Below are positions 1 through 7,298 of a DNA stretch of 10,645 bases, one piece after another. The DNA comes from Baffinella frigidus (taxonomy: Eukaryota; Cryptophyceae; Cryptomonadales; Baffinellaceae), in the NCBI GenBank assembly GCA_026770585.1, contig MU646396.1, forward strand, positions 212,975-223,619, read 5' to 3'. How positions within the stretch are numbered: position 1 is the stretch's first letter; every line of letters begins with the position of its first letter. Under the pieces are notes generated by a model. It was not told where the DNA came from. It did no database searches and worked only from the letters and a program-made list of their open reading frames with translations. Both the position numbers and the translations under genes were made by a program.

Positions 1-1084
1 GGGTTCCGTAGAATGGCAGGTTTCCACGGAATGCCGCTACGGACGAGTAGCGATCACATTCTGGCAACCAATGAAACCCGCGACAGCCGATGCCTCTTCA
101 TCCGTCCATGCACCCTGCATTGTCGACACCCCCTGCCACTGCCACTCCCTAGGCGCAAATTCGTGAACCCCGAATGTGATGCTAGCGTCAGGTGTATAAT
201 GATTGATATTGCAGCATCTAAGGGAGAGTTGGAATCGATGCAAGAAAGAACAAAGACGTTACCGAAGCTGTTTTGTGCTTCCACATAATGCCTCAAAGGG
301 GCAAGAAAGTCCCTCAGAACTGAGAGCTTGCCCGGATACAAAGAGCTCTATCGCACTCGGGTTGGCTGGTTATTCTCAAGTTGACGAGCGGAAAGGAGCC
401 CCGGCTCACCAAACTGCTTCGCCCACATGGACAGAGACAGAGCTAGACCTCGAGCTACTTCCTGGCTCTGCCGCAGTCTTAAAGAAGAGCAGACGAAGAA
501 GAAAGAACAGAGAGGGCAGCAGACCTCTTGTTCCTCCTCCTCGTCCTCCCCTTCTCCCCCCTCCTGTTTCCGGGGCTTCGTTCACGGTCTTATCTGGGCA
601 TGAATCCGTGATCACTCTCAGGCTTTTCGGACCGCATCGTTAGTCGACTCCCAGGCTTGACACCCTCATGTTGATTTCGTGCAGGGATCCTGCACTCTTG
701 GATCCGTGCTCTGAAATCGGATTCGTACCCCCCCCTCCCTAACATGTACCCCTCCGATGACGCAGTACCCTGCACCCTGCAAGCTACACCAATTTGGTCG
801 GCTGCGTTCCTGCCTCAAAGCTGACGAATTTGTACCGCACACCCAGCATGCCAACTTGAGAATGGTCTGAAAGTCAACCCGAGGGGCAGAGCTAGTCATC
901 GTCGACCCACACAGTTTCCCCGCCACTACACCATAAGCCGAAAAGCAACAGCGAGAATATCTGGTTCGCATGCTCCCTCAGCGCGGCCACCCCAGCCTTC
1001 CAACACACACTATTGACTGCGAGCATTCCTAGCATTCCTCTATGGTTGGGTTGGCCAGGGTCTCTCCCCTCCGGTCCTGATCAG
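1..1084. other. no gene recognised
   Basis: Open frames exist on both strands, but none has the G/C-rich third positions seen in the exons of the two clear genes, and none resembles a family I know. Around 491-547 a purine-rich run (AGACGAAGAAGAAAG...) is followed by a pyrimidine-rich run (CCTCTTGTTCCTCC...) that is roughly its reverse complement, so the stretch could fold back on itself. A small hairpin, GTGCAGG-GAT-CCTGCAC, lies at 679-695. The minus-strand frame at about 37-243 has a protein-like composition but no identifiable domain. Confidence 0.5.
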
Positions 1085-1570
1085 GACCTCAACTGTCGTG
1101 AATTCACATGTGAAAAAAAAAATCACCTCGCCGTCCTCCCCCACATCATCCAGCAGCGCCTCATCGCCGAAACCCTGCCACCCGATGTAACATTTACTCG
1201 AGGAGGCTGCCAAAATCACCACACTTCTCCTTGTCGCCAGGGTCCATCATGTGTCAAAAATCTTTTCGCGGCGACATTGGAAAGGAGTCGGGAGCATGCG
1301 GGAGGCGCACCAGCCCATCCTCCCCGACTTGCGCGGCCAGGAGGGCAGCCCAGCGCCGGGAGGCCTCTTCAGAATCGCCAGGGAGCGGCGGGTCGCCCCC
1401 TTTCAGGCTTGATCCGACGAGGCTCCCCGACATTTTCTGGAGGTGCTCAAGAACCTTTCCCGAGCACCCTACTTCCACCTGCGTTCTGGTCACCCAGTTA
1501 CGTGGCCACTGCGCCCAGGAAGGTGTTCAGTTGGATGTGCAGCATCGGGCACGGCATGCCCCCCCCTGAC
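1085..1570 (+). CDS. candidate exons of a plus-strand gene, possibly RhoGAP-like
   Basis: Three segments look like exons. The first, 1085-1186 (34 codons), follows TCAG, ends at GAT|GTAACA and contains the helix-like run LPHIIQQRLIAETLPPD. The second, about 1341-1406 (22 codons), follows CCAG, contains GGLFRIARERRV and ends at CAG|GC or at an earlier GT. The third, 1520-1570 preceded by one split base, follows CCCAG, contains KVFSWMCSIGHGMPPPD and ends at GAC|GTAAGT, the only textbook donor in the window. Third positions are strongly G/C (about nine tenths in MREAHQ...VAPFQ). The order of a helix then GLFRI resembles the start of a RhoGAP domain (normally E-G-L/I-F-R), but the catalytic region is incomplete and the distal half is absent. 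The complementary minus-strand frames are also open and share codon phase, so strand choice rests on codon bias. It could be non-coding. Confidence 0.28.
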
Positions 1571-1663
1571 GTAAGTACGCCCCTGGACCCCTGCTGACTG
1601 AGCCCGTAGTAAACTCGTTTACCTTTTGCTTAATCGAATTTGTTTATTTTATCAAGACAAACT

Positions 1664-1818
1664 AGACCCTTTTGACACCCTAAGACCCTTTTTCGACAGA
1701 AAAGGGGGCCTTTTCGACAGAAAAAAAGGGCCAAACCAAAACGCGCTGATAAGACCCTTTTCGACACCCTAAGACCCTTTTTCGACAGAAAAGGCCCCCT
1801 TTGGCCCCCTTTTTCTGG
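1664..1818. repeat. 88-bp-period imperfect tandem repeat
   Basis: The string AGACCCTTTT(C)GACACCCTAAGACCC and its continuation to CGACAGAAAAGG occurs at 1664 and again at 1752. A third, partial CCTTTTCGACAGAAAA lies between them. The second unit runs into GGCCCCCTTTGGCCCCCTTTTTCTGG, which pairs partly with the AGAAAAGG tracts. No coding content is seen. The block leads directly into an R1-family repeat at 1817. Confidence 0.75.
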
Positions 1819-1858
1819 CTATGTTGGGAGAAATTAAAACCTAAAGGACCTAAAGGAC
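1817..1858 (+). repeat. R1 family, partial copy (3' half)
   Basis: These 42 bases, from GGCTATGTTGGGAG to CTAAAGGACCTAAAGGAC, are identical to 3168-3209. This is the conserved 3' half of the R1 repeat and ends in tandem CTAAAGGAC units. The perfect match suggests a recent copy or active homogenisation. Confidence 0.85.
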
Positions 1859-1877
1859 GAGCTTAAAGGACCAATGC

Positions 1878-1971
1878 GATCCGAAAGCAAAATGCTTTTC
1901 TCTGCAGATCCTTTCATCTACGGAAGGGCGTGTCGTTGGGCTATGCTGGGCAAAATTAAAACCCAAAGGTC
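1878..1971 (+). repeat. R1 family, near full-length copy
   Basis: It starts GATCCGAAAGCAAAATGC, continues through CTGCAGATCC and GGGCGTGTCGTTGGGCTATG, and ends AAAACCCAAAGGTCC. It matches the copy at 3113-3207 over most of its length, with small indels. It lies just downstream of the partial copy at 1817. It has no open frame and no recognised transposase. Confidence 0.75.
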
Positions 1972-2149
1972 CTTGAGACAGGGCTTTAGAGGCTTCCCCA
2001 GAGCCCCTCGCCGACAAATTATCGGCACGAAACCGATCAGGTCTTGAGTCCGATGACAGGAGTTATCGGGTCCCTGCATATGCGAGAGAACTCCTGATCC
2101 TTTTACTGAACCTCCCTGGCGTGCCTTTTTATTTCCTCCCGGCCCGAAT

Positions 2150-2240
2150 CAGGTCCAAAAGAAAGCGTGGCCTTTTCTGCAGGATAAGTTCCGGTGTCCG
2201 CCTATGGTGGGACTTAAAAAAACCTAATGGACCTCAAGGA
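2150..2240 (+). repeat. R1 family, diverged subtype
   Basis: It contains AAAGAAAGCGTGGCCTTTTCTGCAG, then AGTTCCGGTGTCCGCCTATG and AACCTAATGGACCTCAAGG. Here the middle segment is TTCCGGTGTCCGCC, where the 3113 copy has ACGGCGTGTCGTTGGG, so there are at least two R1 subtypes. The small open frame across it is not credible as a gene. Confidence 0.6.
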
Positions 2241-2469
2241 TCAGCCCCGGGGTTGGGTCACACAAAAAAGAATTTCCACATCTTTGGTCAAAATTCTTCG
2301 AAGGAATTAACTTTTATCCTGTTTACAACAAAATTTTAAAAGTCTTCACGACAAATTCGAAAGCACGCCAGCAAGGTTCAGTAGTTGTAGTCCCAACAAG
2401 ACCGAAGGGGTTTTGGAATGTGATTATGCTGGTGATTATGCTGGTCTTGTAATGAATAGATTCTGTGTT

Positions 2470-2538
2470 GGACCCAGATCCAGTTTTGGTGTCCGCCTAT
2501 GCTGGAAGCTCGAAAAAACCTCAAGGACCTCAAGGACA
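2470..2538 (+). repeat. R1 family, diverged subtype
   Basis: It contains CCAGTTTTGGTGTCCGCCTATGCTGGAAGCTC followed by AAAAAACCTCAAGGACCTCAAGGAC. It is the same subtype as 2150-2240 and 3438-3527. It sits immediately upstream of the first D1 duplication unit, just as the R1 remnant at 3593 precedes the second, so R1 and D1 may have moved together. Confidence 0.6.
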
Positions 2539-2540
2539 GC

Positions 2541-2889
2541 GGTGGAAAGGGCTGCTTGAGCTCTCGCGTCTGGGCCTCCTTGTTAACGAACAACGAGGTG
2601 TTAACAGCTTGATCAATCTTGCTTTCCCCCCTTCGACCTCGAACTAAGAGTTGACGCAATACCCTACCTCAGCTCCGAACAGCAAAAGGAACCGTGCTTG
2701 AGTTGATTTTTGGATTTTTCCCCAAGAAACACTCCAAAAGTCAGCAATTTGTCACGCCCCCCCCCAGACTTCCGGGGAGGGACGTGCCCCGTAGCCTACC
2801 AAGTGGGGTCCGTACACGCACGGGAGGTGTATTCTTGCACAGGAAGGTGTTTAGATCCCCTTGATTCTTTGGAGCCTAGGGACCCTCTA
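2541..2889 (+). repeat. D1 duplication, copy 1
   Basis: It begins GGTGGAAAGGGCTGCTTGAG, passes through CTTGCTTTCCCCCC, CCAAGAAACAC and GGGGAGGGACGTGCCCCGTAG, and ends GATTCTTTGGAGCCTAGGGACC. The same landmarks recur in the same order at 3667-3988. Against copy 2 it carries a short extra segment after CTCTCGCG and many point differences. No protein frame survives in both copies, so it is probably a non-autonomous or non-coding repeat. Confidence 0.85.
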
Positions 2890-2951
2890 CAGGGGTATCT
2901 GGAAAACCAGAACTCACGAACACAACGGATTTAAACCCCCGTTTTTTTTAT

Positions 2952-3004
2952 TTAGTACCAGAAGGTTGACGAAATCTTGTGTTTAGTCAACCCTCTGGTA
3001 CTAA
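2952..3004. repeat. strong inverted repeat, 19-bp arms
   Basis: TTAGTACCAGAAGGTTGAC at 2952-2970 pairs with GTCAACCCTCTGGTACTAA at 2986-3004 with one mismatch, around a 15-base loop. A T-rich run (2942-2949) precedes it. It could be a small palindromic element, a cruciform, or the processing or end hairpin of a transcript. It belongs to no repeat that I see elsewhere in the window. Confidence 0.85.
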
Positions 3005-3083
3005 TTTAAGACAACAGCAACGGACCGATGTTGGAGCCCTCGTGTTTTTACAGCCCAGATACTCCTGCTCATGTAAAGGAGGC

Positions 3084-3325
3084 GTGAGTCCTTGTTCGTG
3101 AGTAACATCTCTTCGAAAGCAAAAATGCTTTCTCTGCAGATCCCTTCTACGGAACGGCGTGTCGTTGGGCTATGTTGGGAGAAATTAAAACCTAAAGGAC
3201 CTAAAGGACTCGCTGAGCTTTTTTCCCTCCCAGGGCAGCCATCGAACCTCTGCTGCCGAGTCGTGCCTAATGAGTGCCGGCTGTCAGTGTGCTCACTGCC
3301 GCCATTTGAATTTTACCAGTTTGGT
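3084..3325 (+). repeat. D2 duplication, copy 1 with nested R1 insert
   Basis: The outer parts match 3994-4128: GGCGTGAGTCCTTGTTCG and GAGTAAC at the left, then ACTCGCTGAGC, CAGGGCAGCCATCGAA, CTGCTGCCG and CTCACTGCCGCCATTTGAAT at the right. Between them, 3113-3207 is extra and is an R1 copy. There is also a small extra segment near 3268 (TAATGAGTGCCGG). This pair behaves like an occupied and an empty site. Confidence 0.8.
3113..3207 (+). repeat. R1 family, full copy nested in D2
   Basis: Its edges are defined by comparison with the uninterrupted D2 copy (junction after 4025), giving about 95 bp. It starts TTCGAAAGCAAAAATGC, contains CTGCAGATCCCTTCTACGG and ends in CTAAAGGACCTAAAGG. I see no clear terminal inverted repeats or target-site duplication. 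It encodes nothing recognisable and would have to be mobilised in trans or spread by recombination. Confidence 0.7.
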
Positions 3326-3437
3326 TTTACCAGCCCAAATCGAATTGGTTTATTTTACCCTCGACACGGACCCCCCTAAAGGAGAAGGATACCCTTTAGC
3401 TGGTTCTACCGCGATCCTCTGTACAGGGGGGCTTGAT

Positions 3438-3527
3438 GTGATCCGAAACGAAGCATGGCCTTTCTACAGAACAAGTTCCGGTGTGGGCCTATGTTGGGAG
3501 CTCGAAGAACCTAAAGGAACTGAAGGC
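3438..3527 (+). repeat. R1 family, diverged subtype
   Basis: It contains GATCCGAAACGAAGCATGGCC, CTACAGAACAAGTTCCGGTG, GGGCCTATGTTGGGAGCTCG and AACCTAAAGGAACTGAAGG. It shares the TTCCGGTG centre with the copies at 2150 and 2470, and the TATGTTGGGAG end with the copies at 1817 and 3113, so it is intermediate between the subtypes. Confidence 0.65.
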
Positions 3528-3592
3528 GCACGAAAGAACCACCCATTATCTCTTCTTCACGAGCCTCTTCACTGGAGAGCTGAACGCGATCC

Positions 3593-3665
3593 AACAGCAA
3601 AGACGCCTTTTATGTAGATCCTTTCTACGGAAGGACGTGTCGTTGAGCTATGTTGAGGACCTGAA
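3593..3665 (+). repeat. R1 family, truncated copy joined to D1
   Basis: It contains AGACGCCTTTTATG, TAGATCCTTTCTACGGAAGG, ACGTGTCGTTGAGCTATG and GAGGACCTGAAGG. The 3' tandem CTAAAGGAC end is missing or eroded, and the sequence runs directly into GGTGGAAAGGGCTGC of D1 copy 2. Confidence 0.6.
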
Positions 3666-3666
3666 G

Positions 3667-3988
3667 GGTGGAAAGGGCTGCTTGAGCTCTCGCGAACAAC
3701 GTCGTGTTTACAGCTTGAATAATCTTGCTTTCCCCCTTTCGACCTCAATCTAAGTGTTGACACGCACCACCCTACCGCTCGGAACAGTAAAAGGAACCAC
3801 GCATGAGTGCATTTTTGCATTCTTGCCCAAGAAACACGCCAAAAGTCAGAAATTTGTCACGTCCCTGACCGGATTTCTGGGGAGGGACGTGCCCCGTAGC
3901 CCACCGAGTGGGGTCCCCATGGGAGGCCTATTCTTTCATAGGAAAGTGTTTAGGCCCCTTTGATTCTTTGGAGCCCAGGGACCCCCTA
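3667..3988 (+). repeat. D1 duplication, copy 2
   Basis: This is the second unit of the duplication described at 2541. Well-kept blocks are GGTGGAAAGGGCTGCTTGAG, AAAAGTCAG, GGGGAGGGACGTGCCCCGTAG, GAGTGGGGTCC and TTGATTCTTTGGAGCC. The block GGACGTGCCCC...GTGGGGTCC can pair into a short stem in both copies, which hints at a structured RNA or simply shared ancestry. D2 copy 2 follows directly. Confidence 0.85.
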
Positions 3989-3993
3989 GAGTC

Positions 3994-4128
3994 GGCGTGA
4001 GTCCTTGTTCGTGAGTAACGCCTCTACTCGCTGAGCTCCTTCCCCCTCCAGGGCAGCCATCGAATCTCTGCTGCCGGGTCGTGCCGCCTGTCAGCGTGCT
4101 CACTGCCGCCATTTGAATTTTACCAGTT
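3994..4128 (+). repeat. D2 duplication, copy 2 (uninterrupted)
   Basis: It reads continuously through the point where copy 1 carries the R1 insertion: GGCGTGAGTCCTTGTTCG, GAGTAACGCCTCTACTCGC, GGGCAGCCATCGAATC and CTCACTGCCGCCATTTGAAT. It provides the ancestral or excised form for comparison. Confidence 0.8.
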
Positions 4129-4228
4129 GGACCAACCGACACTAACTGGCTAAGCTCACCGCTTTCCTCCATTTCTGTACCCGCCGCCTCATTGTAGAGC
4201 AACGTAGGTCGGGTGCCCTCTGGCGTAC

Positions 4229-4400
4229 ACACGCCAGCTCGAGGTATGCGAGCGAGGGAGATGGCGAGGGGAGAGGCTGGGGAGGAGCAGGGAGAGAGCG
4301 ACAGTGCACACCGAGAGAGATGGTGGCTCTTCTGTAGCGAGACGAGAGAGTGGGAGGCTACCTTTGCGAGCTGAGAGAGAGGGGGGCTGCGGTAGCGTCA
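4229..4400. other. purine-rich (GA) tract
   Basis: The plus strand is dominated by G and A, with GAGAGAG runs, GCGAGGGAGATGGCGAGGGG and GAGAGAGAGGGGGG. There is marked strand asymmetry and no credible coding frame: the opposite-strand open frame is low-complexity Ser/Leu/Pro. It could form triplex-type DNA, but nothing shows a function. Confidence 0.6.
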
Positions 4401-4534
4401 CGGGAGATAGGTTGTGCAGGGGTACCTCGGCCACACGAAAGAGCCTCATCCTAGGACAAGAGTAGGGCTATGCCTAGGGCCCTATCATGATCCTAGGGGG
4501 GGAGGCGCTTTGTTATGAGCGAGGTACCCCTCCA

Positions 4535-4846
4535 CAGGGGTTACTTGAAATTACAGGGGTCACTCTACAGGGGTTACTCGAAACCCCTCTGCAGGGGTTA
4601 CTCGAAATACGGGTTACTCAAAAGGTCACGCAAATTAAGTTCACATACCACAAATTGAGATTTGGTTCTCAAATAATTAAGGTCCGCACACCAGGAGCTT
4701 TTCCTTTGGACCTTAGCTTTGATGTGCAGGCTTCTCTTGGACCTGAACAATTTAAGGCCCGCAACCACCACGTCGTCCGTGGACCTTTTAAGGTCCGCAC
4801 ACCTGGGTGATCCAAATGGTGGTACCTTAATGTCAAGTAACCCCTG
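4535..4846. mobile_element. MITE-like element with inverted CAGGGGTTACT ends
   Basis: The left side carries CAGGGGTTACTTGAAA at 4535-4550 and CAGGGGTTACTCGAAA at 4568-4583 and 4592-4607, with partial copies at 4554 and 4610. The right side carries the reverse complement, TCAAGTAACCCCTG, at 4833-4846. Inside are three TTAAGG(T/C)CCGCA(CA)CC motifs at 4677, 4752 and 4788, the last within the palindrome GGACCTT-TT-AAGGTCC (4781-4796). A short AT-leaning body, inverted ends, subterminal repeats and no transposase fit a non-autonomous DNA element. Target-site duplication is not evident. Confidence 0.45.
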
Positions 4847-5192
4847 TAGCGAGAGGAGAGAAAGTGTCCTTTTGGTGTGCAGGAATCAATTGACAAAGCA
4901 GAGTGTGGCGTGAGGAATTGTTGCACTTACATTTATTTTAGCAACCGCTAAAAATTATTTACATCCAACACCCGCCTAGAAACTTACGTGAGTTCTCCTC
5001 CCTCCCACCTCCCCAACCTCTCGATGCGTGTGTTGCATCCCTCCGGGCGAATCCCCCTCTTCTCCTAGAAGAGAGGGCTCAAGCGCCAGAGCAGAGCAAG
5101 CAATCAAGCACGCAGGGCCGTCTTGACGACGCGGCACTCAGGTGTGCCCCGCTAGGCCCGCCTCGGCGGACGTTGGACCCAATGGGTGGCGT
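4847..5192. other. unassigned flank, probably 3' region of the PH gene
   Basis: No coding frame is convincing. An AT-rich patch, about 4925-4975, lies roughly 220-270 bases past the stop codon of the minus-strand PH gene and could belong to its 3' untranslated region or terminator. I see no unambiguous polyadenylation signal. A short imperfect fold, CCTCTTCTCC-TAGAAGAGAGG, lies near 5051-5071. Confidence 0.35.
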
Positions 5193-7298
5193 TCAGGCGT
5201 GGCAGGGCACGGCGTGGGAGGCAGCCAGCCAGTCCATGGCGCTCTCGCCATCCTCCACGCATCCCTGCTCACCCACCCACGTCAGCATCGACCTCACATC
5301 CACATCCGTCAGCATCCCTCCTCACGCACCCGCGCATGCACACCCGTCAACTTCTGTCAGAACCGCCACAGCGATTGCAGCTGGGGAGACAGGTAACCGG
5401 GCGGTGTGAGCAGGTGGGCGGGGAGCACCTTGTAAGTGTGAGCAGGGGTGTTGATGTCGAAGCACACGCGCTCGGACCCCGCCGGGGGCGCTGTCTGGCG
5501 CGCCTGGTTCAGGGTTCAGGGAGTGTTTAGGGAAGTTCAGGGTTCAGGGAGGGTTCAGGGAGGGTTTAGGGTTCAGGGAGGTTTCAGGGTGCTTGGTTCA
5601 GGGAGGGTTCAGGGTTGAGGATCCTGGGTTACCTCGCTGCCGCAGGTGTCGAGCAGGATCATGCCTTCGGGCACTTCCGAATCGGGATGCGCGAACAGGA
5701 ACAGCTCCCCACCCTGTGTTTTTGTGGAGGGGGGCATTGTCAGGGGAATGGGAGGGGCAGTGGGGGCGTGAGCATCAGGAGTTGAACGTGTGGGAAGCGG
5801 ATCAGATATGCACCGTGACGTCATCTTCGCATCGGAAGCATGTCTTAGTGTTTTGGTTGCAGAGTCATCCTTTACGCCTCGGGACGGAGGATAGTTTGGT
5901 GGAGCGGTTCACAAATCAGGTTCAGGGTGGAGTGGTTCAAGGTGTGAGAGGTTCAGGACCTGGGTGAGGCGAGCGAAGCCGTTGAAGTCCGCGTGCAATT
6001 CCCCGCCTGCCGGGAGGACCACCGGCCCGCTGCCGTCGGAGTTCGGGTTAGCGTTCACAGGTTATGAGATAACAACCTGTCGCATGCGCTCGCTGCCGCG
6101 ACACACCCCGCGTTACGAGGCTGTCGGATGCATGTCTGATGCATGCACGTTTCTCTACGGTGGGAGGCGTTTTGAGAGCACATGTGCGAGCATTTGGAAA
6201 GCGGTGGCCCGCTGCCGTGACACACACGCAAGGTGACGTGCCTGTCGCATGCGTTCTGGCACTCACACTTCGATGATAGGATGAGAGTGTGAGAGACAGG
6301 AAGGAAAGATACGGTCGCTTCCACCAGGTCAAGCCAATCTTCTCTCTATGTCAGTACCTTTTCAATCGAGCCTGCTCTCACCTGTTACGAACATGAAAAG
6401 CACTTCGAGACACGTCCGTGATGGTGTTCAATAGGTGCATCGAGATGAGGGGAGGAGTCAAAAAGGTGTGTTCGGGATTTGGGGAGCAGGCGTGCTTGGT
6501 GTTAGGCGAGGACCTGATGAGCGCGGCATCCCACGGCTTCTCCTCATCCCCCTCCATCCCCTCCTCGTCCCCCCCCTCCTGCGCCTCCTCCCACACCTCC
6601 CAACCCTCCTCCTCCTTAGGCTTCTCGACGGAGACGAAAGGATGGTCGACGGCGATCGAATCGAGAGAGTCTGCGGCCACCTCCACCAACGAAGGCTCGT
6701 CGCTGAAGAGAGAGATCGCGGCGGGCTCGTCTCCGAAGAGAGATGTCGGCGCTGCAAACGATGAGGAGAATTCAGTGTGTTGCGAGGGGGGGTGGACGCA
6801 AGCGTGCGAGGACGGTGCAGAGTGCCAGGGTGGAGGGGTGGAGAGGGAAGTACCAAATGCGGCAGCCACTTCAAGCGAGGGCCCCTCCGGCCGAAGGGGC
6901 ATGGCGGGGGGCGCGGGCGCCGCGGGCGCCATCGGAGCGACGGGCGCAGACAGCGCGTAAACGGCGAGCGCGATGGCGACAGCGACGATTCCGGCCGTGA
7001 ACTGGCGAGCCTGGCGAGTCGCCGGCTGGTGCCGGGTCGCCTGCACGGGAGACGCCGGCGGGAGGGTGAACGTGGTCGGAGAGGTGTCGGTGTCGTTGGT
7101 GTCCACATGCTCGTCCCTCGGCGCGTTGGCGAGGTCGAGCACCGCCTGCTTCATCGACGAGGTCTTGGGGAGCATCGGGGAGTTGGTCGAGAGCGGTGTG
7201 AAGGCGCGGCGCGCGATCGATTGGCGCCGCGGGGGGGAGCCGTTGTTGTTATCATTCTCATTGTAGATCGGGAACTTGCTGGGGGACATGAAAGTCAT
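5193..7298 (-). CDS. single-pass membrane protein with C-terminal PH domain (5 exons)
   Basis: The exons, in transcript order, are 7298-6514 (phase 2), 6029-5960, 5713-5633, 5503-5429 and 5264-5193 including TGA; together they encode 360 residues. The only in-frame upstream start would be TTG, so the ATG at 7298 (A at -3) is chosen. Residues 1-98 are Ser/Thr/Pro-rich and basic. Residues 99-118 (FTAGIVAVAIALAVYAL) form a transmembrane helix. A Pro/Ala hinge, a doubled SLF(G/S)DEP motif and an acidic stretch (227-254) follow. The last four exons form a PH fold: GGELFLFAHPDSEVPEGMI for strands 3-4, ERVCFDINTPAHTYK for strands 5-7, and a final helix with the invariant Trp in ESAMDWLAA, 13 residues after the Tyr of HTYK, as is usual. 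PH domains bind phosphoinositides or proteins, which suggests membrane-contact or signalling work; that is inference. The first PH strand is the weakest part. The fourth exon could end slightly later. Confidence 0.75.
5504..5632 (-). repeat. intron filled with telomere-like CCCTGAA/CCCTAAA repeats
   Basis: This is the intron between PH exons 3 and 4 (donor GAG|GTAACC, acceptor ACCAG|GCG). On the sense strand it is almost entirely degenerate CCCTGAAC, CCTCCCTGAAC and CCCTAAAC units running up to the acceptor. Every unit contains CTRAA, close to a branch-point core. The orientation relative to transcription is the same as in the TatD gene on the other strand. Confidence 0.8.
6030..6252 (-). repeat. 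decayed copies of an acceptor junction in PH intron 1
   Basis: The real acceptor of PH exon 2 lies at 6030-6031. Thirteen bases spanning it (plus strand GGCCCGCTGCCGT, 6024-6036) recur exactly at 6206-6218. A weaker version, CGCTCGCTGCCGCG, occurs near 6088-6100. The two upstream copies also share GCTGCCG(T/C)GACACAC and are each near a CCTGTCGCATGCG motif (6078 and 6240), so they form a tandem of roughly 120-160 bases. Confidence 0.6.

Noticed and set aside
203-643. 146-codon plus-strand open frame
   Set aside because: Low-complexity basic and proline-rich sequence from purine- and pyrimidine-rich DNA, with third positions unlike the real exons and no domain.
2780-2800. CCGTAGCC as a dinoflagellate spliced-leader relic
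   Set aside because: Only about eight bases of the leader match (also near 3894), and the rest (CATTTTGGCTCAAG) is absent, so it does not support a lineage call.
2121-3820. Several 60-115 codon frames in the repeat block
   Set aside because: They run across R1, D1 and D2 repeats, are broken differently in each copy and resemble no family.
6418-6960. Plus-strand frames over the PH gene's first exon
   Set aside because: They are antisense shadows of exon 1, which has a membrane helix and splices in phase into a PH domain.
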